Shown here piece after piece: positions 46,712-54,211 of a stretch of 64,000 nt of DNA. Positions within the stretch are counted from its first letter, which is position 1, and each line of letters begins with the position of its first letter. Source of the DNA: Sulfuricella sp. T08 (GTDB taxonomy: Bacteria; Pseudomonadota; Gammaproteobacteria; Burkholderiales; Sulfuricellaceae); contig NZ_DF967522.1 of the NCBI RefSeq assembly GCF_000971475.1, positions 21,257 to 85,256 on the forward strand, given 5' to 3'. Made by a program: the position numbers and the translations under genes. The notes beneath the pieces are model-generated. The model ran no database searches. It had not been told where the DNA came from and saw only the letters and a list, made by a program, of their open reading frames with translations.

Positions 46712-47518
46712 ATGATCGGCTGGGAATTTATTCTGCTTTATCTTGCCGCCGGTAGCATCGCCGGATTTCTGGCCGGACTACTGGGCGTGGGTGGCGGGGT
46801 CGTAATCGTGCCGATACTGATGTTCATCTTCGCCGCTCAGCATTTTCCGCCAGACTACATGATCCATCTGGCGATCGGCACCTCGCTTGCCAGCATCATG
46901 TTCACCTCGGTGTCCAGCCTGCGTGCACATCACGCGCATGGCGCGGTCAACTGGGGCATCGTGAAGCGCATCACGCCGGGCATCCTGCTCGGCACCCTGG
47001 CCGGCACATTTGTGGTGGCGAAACTTCCAGCGGGTTTGCTCAAGGGCTTCTTTATCGTATTCATCTTCTACGTGGCGACGCAGTTGCTGCTTAACCTCAA
47101 ACCCAAGCCGACGCGCCAGCTTCCCGGCACGGGCGGGATGTTCGTCGCGGGCGGGATCATCGGTATGGTTTCAAGCTTTGTCGGCATTGGCGGCGGCGCC
47201 TTGTCCGTGCCTTTCATGACTTGGAGCAACATCAAGATGCATAACGCCATCGGCACCTCGGCCGCGATCGGATTTCCCATCGCTGTCGCCGGAACCATCG
47301 GCTACCTTCTCAACGGCTTGCCGATTAAAAACCTGCCGCCCTGGAGCATCGGCTTCGTCCACCTGCCTTCCCTTGCCGGGCTGGTAGTGGCGAGCATGCT
47401 CGTCGCCCCGTTCGGGGCTCGAGCTGCCCACAAGCTGCCGGTGACGACACTCAAGAAAATTTTCGCCGTTTTCCTCTACATTATCGGCACAAAGATGCTG
47501 CTGAATTCGATTTACTGA
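46712..47518 (+). CDS. TauE/SafE-family membrane permease
   Basis: 268 residues with about eight membrane helices and the duplicated family motif: GLLGVGGGVVIVP near 23-35 and SFVGIGGGALSVPF near 155-168. TauE/SafE proteins export or import sulfonates, sulfite or other organic anions. It lies 58 bp after mdcH on the same strand and could handle acetate or malonate, or be unrelated (sulfur metabolism). Substrate unknown. Confidence 0.88.
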   Translation: MIGWEFILLYLAAGSIAGFLAGLLGVGGGVVIVPILMFIFAAQHFPPDYMIHLAIGTSLASIMFTSVSSLRAHHAHGAVNWGIVKRITPGILLGTLAGTFVVAKLPAGLLKGFFIVFIFYVATQLLLNLKPKPTRQLPGTGGMFVAGGIIGMVSSFVGIGGGALSVPFMTWSNIKMHNAIGTSAAIGFPIAVAGTIGYLLNGLPIKNLPPWSIGFVHLPSLAGLVVASMLVAPFGARAAHKLPVTTLKKIFAVFLYIIGTKMLLNSIY

Positions 47519-47522
47519 ATTA

Positions 47523-47978
47523 CTACAGCAACGACAAAATAAACTCCCACTCACGCGGATCCACCGGCGTGATCGACAGCCGGTTGCCCTTCTGCAGGGT
47601 ACGCATCCGTTCCAGTTCCGGGTGGCCGCGCAACTCCTTCAGGCTGACCAGCCGGGTCTTCTTCACTAACCTGACGTCGACATTGAACCAGCGCGGGGTT
47701 TCCGGTGTTGCCTTGGGGTCGAAGTATTTGTTCTTCGGATCGAACTGAGTCTGATCCGGGTAAGCCAGCCGGCTCACCTCGGCCAACCCGGCGATGCCCG
47801 GCTCGACACAGTTGGAGTGGTAGAAGAACACCTTGTCGCCAACCTTCATTTGATCGCGCATAAAGTTGCGTGCCTGGTAGTTGCGCACGCCGTACCAGGC
47901 CACGCTTTGGTCAGGTAAGGCAGCGAGGTCGTCGATACTGCAATCGGAAGGTTCGGATTTCATCAGCCAGTAACGCAT
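47523..47978 (-). CDS. EVE-domain protein
   Basis: 151 residues, one EVE domain (PUA-like fold that binds modified nucleobases): YWLMKSEPSDCSIDDL at the start, WYGVRNYQARNFM near 29-41 and GDKVFFYHSN near 47-56. The ATG at 47978 has AGGG 8 nt upstream; it overlaps the 3' end of the fau gene by 16 bp. Commonly found in this position in proteobacteria. Cellular role unclear. Confidence 0.92.
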   Translation of the reverse strand: MRYWLMKSEPSDCSIDDLAALPDQSVAWYGVRNYQARNFMRDQMKVGDKVFFYHSNCVEPGIAGLAEVSRLAYPDQTQFDPKNKYFDPKATPETPRWFNVDVRLVKKTRLVSLKELRGHPELERMRTLQKGNRLSITPVDPREWEFILSLL

Positions 47979-48571
47979 GTTTGCCCTTTTTTCTTCGCCC
48001 AATAAATTTTTCGCTCGGTAATCACCGCATCCAGGTGCATGTCCCAGGGATCCGAAGGAATCTCGTCAGCCTTCTGGCATTCGTAGCCGACGCCGACCAG
48101 CAGCGGCTTGCGCCATACCTTGCGCCGCCGCAGATAGGCCAGGCTGGCATCATAGAAACCGCCGCCCATGCCAAGACGATGGCAAGCCTCGTCAAAACCG
48201 ACCAGAGGAACAAACAGCAGATCGAGTTGCCAGGCGCGCACCGGACGCGGAGTCCAATGCTCGTGTATGCCGTAGCGGTTAAGATACCAGCGTGGAAGCA
48301 GCGTCAGACGACTGAAACCAAGCCGCCGCTGAAAGCGCCGCGGCACGATCGGCAGGAAACACGCCTTGCCCAACCACAAGGCGTGGTTGAGCAAAGGCAT
48401 CAAATTTATTTCTTCATGGGTCGGGGAATAGAAACCGATACGCCGGCAGTTGAGCAGCAGGTTCTGGGCCAAGGCTACCCGCCGCAATCCGTCGGCCGCA
48501 TGGCTGCGCTGCTGGGCGGAGAGCGCCCGGCGCGCCAGGCGCAATGACGTGCGCAGCTGCTTCTTGTTCAT
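47963..48571 (-). CDS. fau: 5-formyltetrahydrofolate cyclo-ligase
   Basis: 202 residues (YgfA/MTHFS family). Converts 5-formyl-THF to 5,10-methenyl-THF with ATP. Basic N-terminus with RTSLRLARRAL, ATP/folate motif DLLFVPLVGFDEACHRLGMGG GFYD near 122-145 (split here for brevity). Directly downstream of 6S RNA, as in E. coli, where the two are co-transcribed. Confidence 0.93.
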   Translation of the reverse strand: MNKKQLRTSLRLARRALSAQQRSHAADGLRRVALAQNLLLNCRRIGFYSPTHEEINLMPLLNHALWLGKACFLPIVPRRFQRRLGFSRLTLLPRWYLNRYGIHEHWTPRPVRAWQLDLLFVPLVGFDEACHRLGMGGGFYDASLAYLRRRKVWRKPLLVGVGYECQKADEIPSDPWDMHLDAVITERKIYWAKKKGQTCVTG

Positions 48572-48603
48572 GCTGTCAGGAGAAACCTGATGGGGAAAAA
48601 TAA

Positions 48604-48782
48604 AGCCCCCGCGAGTGCCGTCAAGACCAGCATCTTGAACCTAAGGTTCAAGGTGGTCGCAGCCTGAGCACATCAGGCACATCCGGGAAGGGATGCGCAC
48701 AACAGCACTCGGTATAGCCGCAACCAGACTATGCGAATCGGTCAAAGAATATATAGTCTTAACGAACACCGCAGGGAGCAAC
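48604..48782 (-). ncRNA. ssrS: 6S RNA
   Basis: About 179 nt between zapA and fau, the conserved 6S location. The 5' arm GCTCCCTGCGGTGTTCG pairs with the 3' arm CACTCGCGGGGGC. Near the 3' side the hallmark ACCTTGAACC...GGTTCAAG hairpin (48634-48654) is preceded by CTGCGACC, as in E. coli. 6S RNA mimics an open promoter and sequesters sigma-70 RNA polymerase. The GGGGGC is followed by a T-rich tail (48590-48604). Ends are estimates, good to a few nt. Confidence 0.93.
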
Positions 48783-48804
48783 TCGAAAAACGGTGCAATT
48801 CGGA

Positions 48805-48862
48805 ACAAGCGCCTTTCTCGTTTGCCTCCTCTCCCGCTTGCGGGAGAGGATTGAGAAGAGGG
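48805..48862. repeat. Dispersed repeat, copy 2 of a near-identical pair
   Basis: AACAAGCGCCTTTCTCGTTT, CCTCCTCTCCCGCTTGCGGG and AGAGGATTGAGAAGAGGGC; only a few differences from 12351-12408. It lies between zapA and the 6S RNA promoter region. Confidence 0.75.
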
Positions 48863-48883
48863 CGGCCCCGGCGGGGAGAGAAG

Positions 48884-49195
48884 CTAGAATAACTCGTCCT
48901 GATCGGCCATTGCCTGCTCGATCTGCGCCTGCATGGAATTCATTCTACGCTTGTATTCGCCGATGTCAAAGCTGCCAGCCAGACGGGTGCCCAGGAATTC
49001 ATGGGCAATATTCAGCGCCGCCATGATGGCGATGCGCTCGACACCAATAACCTTGCCCGCATCGCGGATCTCGCGCATTTTCTTGTCGAGGAAGGTAACA
49101 GAATCGAGCAGCGCCTGTTGCTCGTCTTCCGGACAGGCCACGCGGAATTCCCGCCCCATGATGGTTACATCCAGACCCTTGACGTCCGCGCTCAT
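48884..49195 (-). CDS. zapA: Cell division protein ZapA
   Basis: 103 residues. Binds FtsZ filaments and helps build the Z ring. Motifs GLDVTIMGREFRVACPEDE near 6-24, SVTFLDKKMREIRDAGKV near 33-50 and RIAIMAALNIAHEFL near 56-70, then a C-terminal coiled coil. Its start overlaps the preceding coiled-coil gene by 4 bp. Confidence 0.94.
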   Translation of the reverse strand: MSADVKGLDVTIMGREFRVACPEDEQQALLDSVTFLDKKMREIRDAGKVIGVERIAIMAALNIAHEFLGTRLAGSFDIGEYKRRMNSMQAQIEQAMADQDELF

Positions 49196-49392
49196 GCTTC
49201 ATCCCCGGGGATTTGATCGAGTAGCGACTCAAGCCGGCCTCGCGCGCCATTGATCTTTTCGGCCAGATGCTTGCCTTCATTTTGTGCATTGGCCAACTGC
49301 TGCCGCAGGTGCGTGTTTTCTGTGCGCAAACGTGTGCATAACTGCACCAATTGAACAATTTTGTCTTCCAGAGCCTTCAGTTCCGCTTCCAT
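49192..49392 (-). CDS. Small coiled-coil protein, ZapB/TIGR02449-like
   Basis: 66 residues from MEAELKALEDKI; the ATG at 49401 would add MWA. Almost entirely heptad coiled coil with a Gly-Ala-Arg break near 51-53. Such proteins commonly precede zapA in beta- and gammaproteobacteria and probably act in cell division. Overlaps zapA by 4 bp. Confidence 0.85.
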   Translation of the reverse strand: MEAELKALEDKIVQLVQLCTRLRTENTHLRQQLANAQNEGKHLAEKINGARGRLESLLDQIPGDEA

Positions 49393-49522
49393 AGCCCACA
49401 CTATAATTTGAAAAATCCTGTTAAGTCAACCGGTAACAAAAACTTCTGAATGTTCATTGGCACGTTTGGCAGCCACTCCACATGACAATTTCCGAAATTT
49501 AGGTAGAATAGTCGCCTCCTTT

Positions 49523-49702
49523 GCCAGGTGCCCGCCGCTTTCACCGCGGATGGGTTAAACGGGAAACAGGTGCGCGCCATTGCGCAAACCCTGTGCTGCC
49601 CCCGCAACGGTAAGCGAGTGTGGACGCATCAACCACGCCACTGTGAACATGTTCATGGGAAGGCGATGCGTCAAGACTCGTGAGCCCGGAGACCGGCCCG
49701 GC
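49523..49702 (+). ncRNA. Cobalamin (AdoCbl) riboswitch
   Basis: About 180 nt upstream of the BtuB-like gene. Characteristic blocks in order: GGGTTAAACGGGAAACAGGTG (49552-49572, abbreviated core GGGAA-ACAGGTG), GCTGCCCCCGCAACGGTAAG (49595-49614), GCCACTG, CATGGGAAGGCG, GAGCCCGGAGACCGGCC (B12 box, about 49682-49698). B12 binding should shut off the receptor gene by hiding its ribosome site or terminating transcription. Confidence 0.95.
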
Positions 49703-49756
49703 AATTTTTTAAACCCTAAACGTATGCGGGGATGCATACGTCATATGGAGTCCGAA

Positions 49757-51679
49757 ATGAAATCCCTCCTCGCTTTGCCACTGCTGGCAATCGCTGCTCC
49801 TTTGTACGCCGAAGAAATACCCACTTACACCGCCGATGAAATTGTCGTCACGGCGACGCGTTTCCTGTCACAAAGCCAAACCTCGCCATTTGGCATACAG
49901 GTCATCACGCGCGAGGATATCGCGCGCAGCACTGCAACCACCATACCGGAACTCTTGTCACATTTTGCCGGCGTGAAAACGAGGAGCAACAGCGGTAGCC
50001 CAGACGCCCAAATCGATATGCGCGGCTTCGGCATCACAGGAGGCCAGAACACCCTGGTGCTGCTTGATGGTCAGCGGCTCAGCGAAATCGAGCTGGTTTC
50101 CCCAAAATGGTCAGCCATCCCCATGGATTCGATCGAACGCATCGAAATCCTGCGCAGCAGTGGCGCAGTCCTCTATGGTGGCGGCGCCACCGGCGGTACC
50201 ATTAACATCATCACCAAGATGCCTAAACCTGACCAACGCGAAGGCTTTGTTAGCGCGGGTTACGGCACCTACAATACCTCCGAACTCCGCGCAGGCGGCC
50301 TGATCGGCAGCGACAATCTCAGCCTCGCGCTTCATGCCAATCGTTATGATTCCGACAACTATCGCAAGAACAATGAGATTGCACAGGAAAATATCGAAGG
50401 CGACTTCCGCTTCACGACGGAAAATACACAATGGGCGCTAAAATTCGGCGCGGACGACCAAAGCCTGCGTCTGCCCGGCGCCCGGACCGAATCGCAACTT
50501 CAGTCTGACCGACGCGGCACCGCCACCCCGAATGACTGGAGCACGCGAACGGGTGGCCACCTCAACCTCAATGGCAGCACTCGGATCGGAGACGCCGAAC
50601 TGACTGCCGATCTCTCTTACCGTGAACGCAATGCCAAGGCGTCTTATGCTCCCGGTTATAGCATCGAGACGAAAGTCAATGTTGCAGCTTTTAATCCACG
50701 CCTGAAACTTGGCCACACTCTACTGGGACAGCGCAACGATTTGGTATTAGGGCTGGATTTGGATGATTGGGATTACAACTCCAAAAACACTTATTCCACC
50801 TCGCTGGCCAGCCAGAAAAATCAGGCCTTCTATTTCCAGAACCAGACCATGCTGTCTACCGCTACCCGCATCACATTGGGAGGACGCCTCCATCAGGTAG
50901 AGTCCTCCGTCGGCACAATAAGCCAGACGAAGTCTCCGCGTGCCTTCGAATTGGGCTTGCGTCACGAATTGAGCCAAGGACTGGCCCTGTTTGCCAAGCT
51001 CGACCAAAGTTTCCGTATCGCGACCGTAGATGAAAACCAGTTCCAGATTTCTCTATTGGAACCACAAACATCGCACGACCGGGAAATCGGTTTCGAGAAA
51101 AGGCTCGCGGCTGGTGCATTGCGCGCCTCGCTCTACCAGATCCGCCTCAACAACGAGATCGCATACCTGCCTTCAACCTTGGTCCCGCCATTCGGGGCAA
51201 ACATCAACCTCCCACCCACACAAAGACAGGGGCTTGAACTGGCGGCAAACTGGCGAGCAACAGACACTCTGGATGTGTTCGCAAACTACACTTACGCCGA
51301 AGCGACATTTCGTGAGGGCACTTATAACGGAACGGATGTAACCGGGAAAAACGTGCCACTCGTACCACGGCATGCAATGAACCTTGGGGCGTCATGGCGC
51401 ATCGCGCCGACGACCAACCTGGGCGCAGATGCTCAGTATATTGGGGAACAGTACTTCGACAATGACCAAGCCAACACATTCGGTCGCAAAATGTCCAGTT
51501 ATACGGTAGTGAATGCCAGGCTCGCCCATGACGTCGGCCCTTGGCGTCTGGCCGCAACCGTGAAGAATCTGTTTAACGAAAAATACTTCAGCTACGCAAT
51601 CAAATCAGGTACGACTTTCAGTGCATATCCAGCGCCAGATCGGACTTTATTTATGTCGGCTGAATATCGATTTAAGTAA
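49757..51679 (+). CDS. btuB: TonB-dependent outer-membrane receptor, probable vitamin B12 importer (BtuB-like)
   Basis: 640 residues. Signal peptide MKSLLALPLLAIAAPLYA, TonB box region ADEIVVTATR near 29-38, plug domain to about 150 (QIDMRGFGITGGQNTLVLLDG, IERIEILRSSGAVLYGGGATGG), then a 22-strand-type barrel, with the C-terminus ending EYRFK. The ATG at 49757 has GGAG 6 nt upstream; the longer frame back to 49580 reads through the riboswitch. Substrate assignment rests on the cobalamin riboswitch. No btuCDF genes follow. Confidence 0.9.
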   Translation: MKSLLALPLLAIAAPLYAEEIPTYTADEIVVTATRFLSQSQTSPFGIQVITREDIARSTATTIPELLSHFAGVKTRSNSGSPDAQIDMRGFGITGGQNTLVLLDGQRLSEIELVSPKWSAIPMDSIERIEILRSSGAVLYGGGATGGTINIITKMPKPDQREGFVSAGYGTYNTSELRAGGLIGSDNLSLALHANRYDSDNYRKNNEIAQENIEGDFRFTTENTQWALKFGADDQSLRLPGARTESQLQSDRRGTATPNDWSTRTGGHLNLNGSTRIGDAELTADLSYRERNAKASYAPGYSIETKVNVAAFNPRLKLGHTLLGQRNDLVLGLDLDDWDYNSKNTYSTSLASQKNQAFYFQNQTMLSTATRITLGGRLHQVESSVGTISQTKSPRAFELGLRHELSQGLALFAKLDQSFRIATVDENQFQISLLEPQTSHDREIGFEKRLAAGALRASLYQIRLNNEIAYLPSTLVPPFGANINLPPTQRQGLELAANWRATDTLDVFANYTYAEATFREGTYNGTDVTGKNVPLVPRHAMNLGASWRIAPTTNLGADAQYIGEQYFDNDQANTFGRKMSSYTVVNARLAHDVGPWRLAATVKNLFNEKYFSYAIKSGTTFSAYPAPDRTLFMSAEYRFK

Positions 51680-51692
51680 GTACGCAAACCTG

Positions 51693-51727
51693 CAAGGGCG
51701 GCCTAATATTGGGCCGCCTTTTTCTTT
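51693..51727 (+). terminator. Terminator after btuB-like gene
   Basis: GGCGGCC-TAATATT-GGGCCGCC followed by TTTTTCTTTT. Confidence 0.9.
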
Positions 51728-51755
51728 TGCGTGGTTTTTTGCTATTGTTCGCGTC

Positions 51756-52850
51756 ATGCTCAAAGACGCCATCGACCTGTCTACGCTTCGTCGCGTATTA
51801 GTCATCAAGCTACGCCACCACGGCGACGTGCTGCTTACTTCGCCGGTTTTCAGCGTACTGAAAAACCACGCGCCGCATCTGGAAATCGACGCACTGGTTT
51901 ATCAGGACACTGCGGAAATGCTGAGCCTTCACCCCGCCATCAGCCAGCTGCACGCCATCGACAGAAAGTGGAAATCCGCCGGGGTTTTTACTCAGACCAA
52001 GGCCGAATTGAAACTGCTGTCAGAGCTACGGGCGAGGCGCTACGATCTGATCATCCACCTGACCGAACACAACCGGGGAGCCTGGTTAACCAGGCTGCTT
52101 GGTGCACGCTATGGCGTGGCCGAGAAACTGCGCGGAAAAGGCAGGTTCTGGTACAACAGCTTCAGCCACCGCTACCCCATTCCCATTGGTCGCTGGCGCC
52201 ATCGCGTGGAGCTCAATCTGGACGCGCTGCGCCGCATCGGGGTCTATCCCGCCGGGCAGGAGCGGCATCTCACACTGGTTCCCGGCAAGGAAGCAGAGGC
52301 GTTCATCGACAAGGAACTCGAACAACAGGGTTTGCGGGGGAAACCGTTTCTCCACCTGCACCCTACTTCGCGCTGGCAATTCAAATGCTGGCCCGAAGGA
52401 AAAATGAGTGAACTGATCGACACCCTGCAGCAGGAAGGGCATCGCGTGGTGCTGACTGCCGGACCAGGCGACGACGAGATGGCTGCCGTAAAGCGCATCA
52501 CCACATCCCTGTCCGCACCCGTGACAGACCTGTCTGGACGCCTGTCGCTCAAACAACTTGCGGCGCTCACAGCCAGAGCGCAGGCATTCATCGGCGTGGA
52601 TTCCGCCCCGATGCATATCGCCGCCGCCATGGGAACACCCACGGCGGTCCTGTTCGGCCCTAGCGGAGACCCGGAATGGGGTCCATGGCAAGTTCCTCAC
52701 CGGATCATTATCTCAAACCACACGTGCCGCCCTTGCGGCAACGATGGCTGCGGTGGCGGGAAACTCAGCGAATGCCTCCAGACCATCAGCGTGGCAGAAG
52801 TGCTGGAGGCCGTGCACAGCCTGCTGTTGCAGGGGCGCGGAAACTGCTGA
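51756..52850 (+). CDS. waaQ: GT9 heptosyltransferase (WaaQ-like)
   Basis: 364 residues from MLKDAIDL. GT-B fold, glycosyltransferase family 9: RRVLVIKLRHHGDVLLTSP near 12-30 and the ADP-heptose site HPTSRWQFKCWPEGKM near 203-218, GVDSAPMHIAAAMGTPTAVLFG near 284-305 (split GVDSAPMHIAA / AMGTPTAVLFG). It probably adds a branch heptose to the LPS inner core. The ATG at 51756 is preferred; upstream codons overlap the terminator. First gene of the LPS core cluster. Confidence 0.9.
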   Translation: MLKDAIDLSTLRRVLVIKLRHHGDVLLTSPVFSVLKNHAPHLEIDALVYQDTAEMLSLHPAISQLHAIDRKWKSAGVFTQTKAELKLLSELRARRYDLIIHLTEHNRGAWLTRLLGARYGVAEKLRGKGRFWYNSFSHRYPIPIGRWRHRVELNLDALRRIGVYPAGQERHLTLVPGKEAEAFIDKELEQQGLRGKPFLHLHPTSRWQFKCWPEGKMSELIDTLQQEGHRVVLTAGPGDDEMAAVKRITTSLSAPVTDLSGRLSLKQLAALTARAQAFIGVDSAPMHIAAAMGTPTAVLFGPSGDPEWGPWQVPHRIIISNHTCRPCGNDGCGGGKLSECLQTISVAEVLEAVHSLLLQGRGNC

Positions 52851-54133
52851 AGATCGCTCTCGTCCGCCAGCGCTACACCCCCTTCGGCGGGGCGGAGCGC
52901 TTCGTCGCCAATGCCGTGCGCGCCCTGCGTGCCGAGGGCGCATCGCTGACCATCGTCACCCGTCGCTGGCCTGGCGGGGAAGAATTCGCCCCCCTGATCT
53001 GCAACCCCTTCTATCTCGGCAGCCTGTGGCGCGACTGGAGCTTCGCCCGCTGTGTCTGTCGCTCTTTGAAAAACCAGAATTTCGACCTGGTGCAGTCGCA
53101 CGAGCGCATCAGCTGCTGCGACATCTACCGCGCCGGCGATGGCGTTCATCGCGAGTGGCTGACCCAGCGCCGGCGTGTGCTCGGCCCGCTGAGCCGACTC
53201 GGCGTCGCTCTCAATCCCTACCACCACCAGGTGCTCTCTGCGGAAAAAAGACTCTTCACCAGCCCGCAACTCAAGGCAGTGATTTGCAATTCGAACATGG
53301 TCAAGGAGGAAATCCAGCGCCATTTCGGACTGCCCGAAGAAAAGCTGCATGTCATATACAGCGGCGTTGACCAGAATGTATTTCACCCCGGGCTGCGGGA
53401 ACTCCACCGCTCTGCAGTGCTCGCGCAAAACAACATTCCCGCCGACGCCACCGTCTTTCTCTTCGTCGGTTCCGGCTTCGAACGCAAGGGCTTGGCCACT
53501 GTGCTTCGTTCCTTGGCCGAACTTCCTTCATCCACGTATTTGCTGGTGGTGGGCAAGGACAAGAAACTCGAACAATTTCGCCGCCTGGCAAATAAACTGG
53601 GGATAGAAACCAGAACCCGGTTTCTGGGCGGGCAGGAAAACGTGCAGCCGTTTTATGGCGCAGCCGATGCTTTTGTCTTGCCCACGCTCTACGACCCCTT
53701 CCCCAACGCTGCGCTGGAAGCCTTTGCCTGCGGCCTGCCGGTGATCACCAGCACCAAGAGCGGGGCAGCGGAATTGATCCGCGAGGGAGTAAACGGCTTC
53801 GTCCTCGACGCACTGGATGTCGCAGGATTTGTCGCCGCAATGCAGCAGGCTGCGACACAGGGCGTTGCCCACTACAGCGCGCCCTCACGAGACACCGTGG
53901 CAGCGCTTTCTCCCGCTGCCATGAGCAGTCGGCTATTCGCTCTTTACCGGGATTTGCTCTGGGGTGCAATTGAAAGTGTTGGCCGTCAACTCCAAGCCCC
54001 TCTCCCTAACCCTCTCCCACAAGTGGGAGAGGGGACGGATGTGGCTACGCCCGGTCAACCATCCAGGCTTGTTCCAACTGTGCTCCCCTCTCCCGCAGGC
54101 GGGAGAGGGGCTGGGGGAGAGGGCGCGAAATGA
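52847..54133 (+). CDS. GT4 glycosyltransferase (LPS core), repeat-extended C-terminus
   Basis: About 428 residues, retaining GT-B enzyme resembling WaaG: KIALVRQRYTPFGGAERFV at the start, SGVDQNVFHPG near 173-183, FVGSGFERKGL near 206-216 and PTLYDPFPNAALEAFACGLPV near 281-301 (DPFPNAALEAFACG is the core). The conserved N-terminus has no ATG/GTG/TTG. A CTG at 52847 overlaps the waaQ TGA and gives the expected (M)KIALVR start. The last about 45 residues, from about 53997, are encoded by two inverted repeat units (LPNPLPQVGEG, LPSPAGGRGAGGEG), so the original protein was shorter. Confidence 0.87.
   Translation: MKIALVRQRYTPFGGAERFVANAVRALRAEGASLTIVTRRWPGGEEFAPLICNPFYLGSLWRDWSFARCVCRSLKNQNFDLVQSHERISCCDIYRAGDGVHREWLTQRRRVLGPLSRLGVALNPYHHQVLSAEKRLFTSPQLKAVICNSNMVKEEIQRHFGLPEEKLHVIYSGVDQNVFHPGLRELHRSAVLAQNNIPADATVFLFVGSGFERKGLATVLRSLAELPSSTYLLVVGKDKKLEQFRRLANKLGIETRTRFLGGQENVQPFYGAADAFVLPTLYDPFPNAALEAFACGLPVITSTKSGAAELIREGVNGFVLDALDVAGFVAAMQQAATQGVAHYSAPSRDTVAALSPAAMSSRLFALYRDLLWGAIESVGRQLQAPLPNPLPQVGEGTDVATPGQPSRLVPTVLPSPAGGRGAGGEGAK
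53997..54123. repeat. Inverted pair of CCCTCTCCC...GGGAGAGGG repeats (BIME-like)
   Basis: Unit 1 is 53997-54037 (CCCCTCTCCC, then CTCTCCCAC-AA-GTGGGAGAG). Unit 2 is 54082-54123, in the opposite orientation (CCTCTCCCGC-AG-GCGGGAGAGG then CTGGGGGAGAGGG). Both units lie in the 3' coding end of the GT4 gene. Confidence 0.8.
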
Positions 54134-54196
54134 ACGACCAACACTTTCAATTACACCCCTTGCTCGGTAGCTCTCGGATTGGGGCAGAAAAGTGCG

Positions 54197-54202
54197 TATA
54201 AT
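54197..54202 (+). promoter_or_regulatory. Candidate -10 box for msbA
   Basis: TATAAT, only 9 bp before the ATG at 54212, with a TG two bases further upstream than in a standard extended -10. I see no good -35. If used, the msbA mRNA would be nearly leaderless. Confidence 0.3.
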
Positions 54203-54211
54203 TCGCCGGTT

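Noticed and set aside
49580..49756. N-terminal extension of the BtuB-like reading frame
   Set aside because: These codons lie inside the cobalamin riboswitch. A normal signal peptide with a ribosome site starts at 49757.
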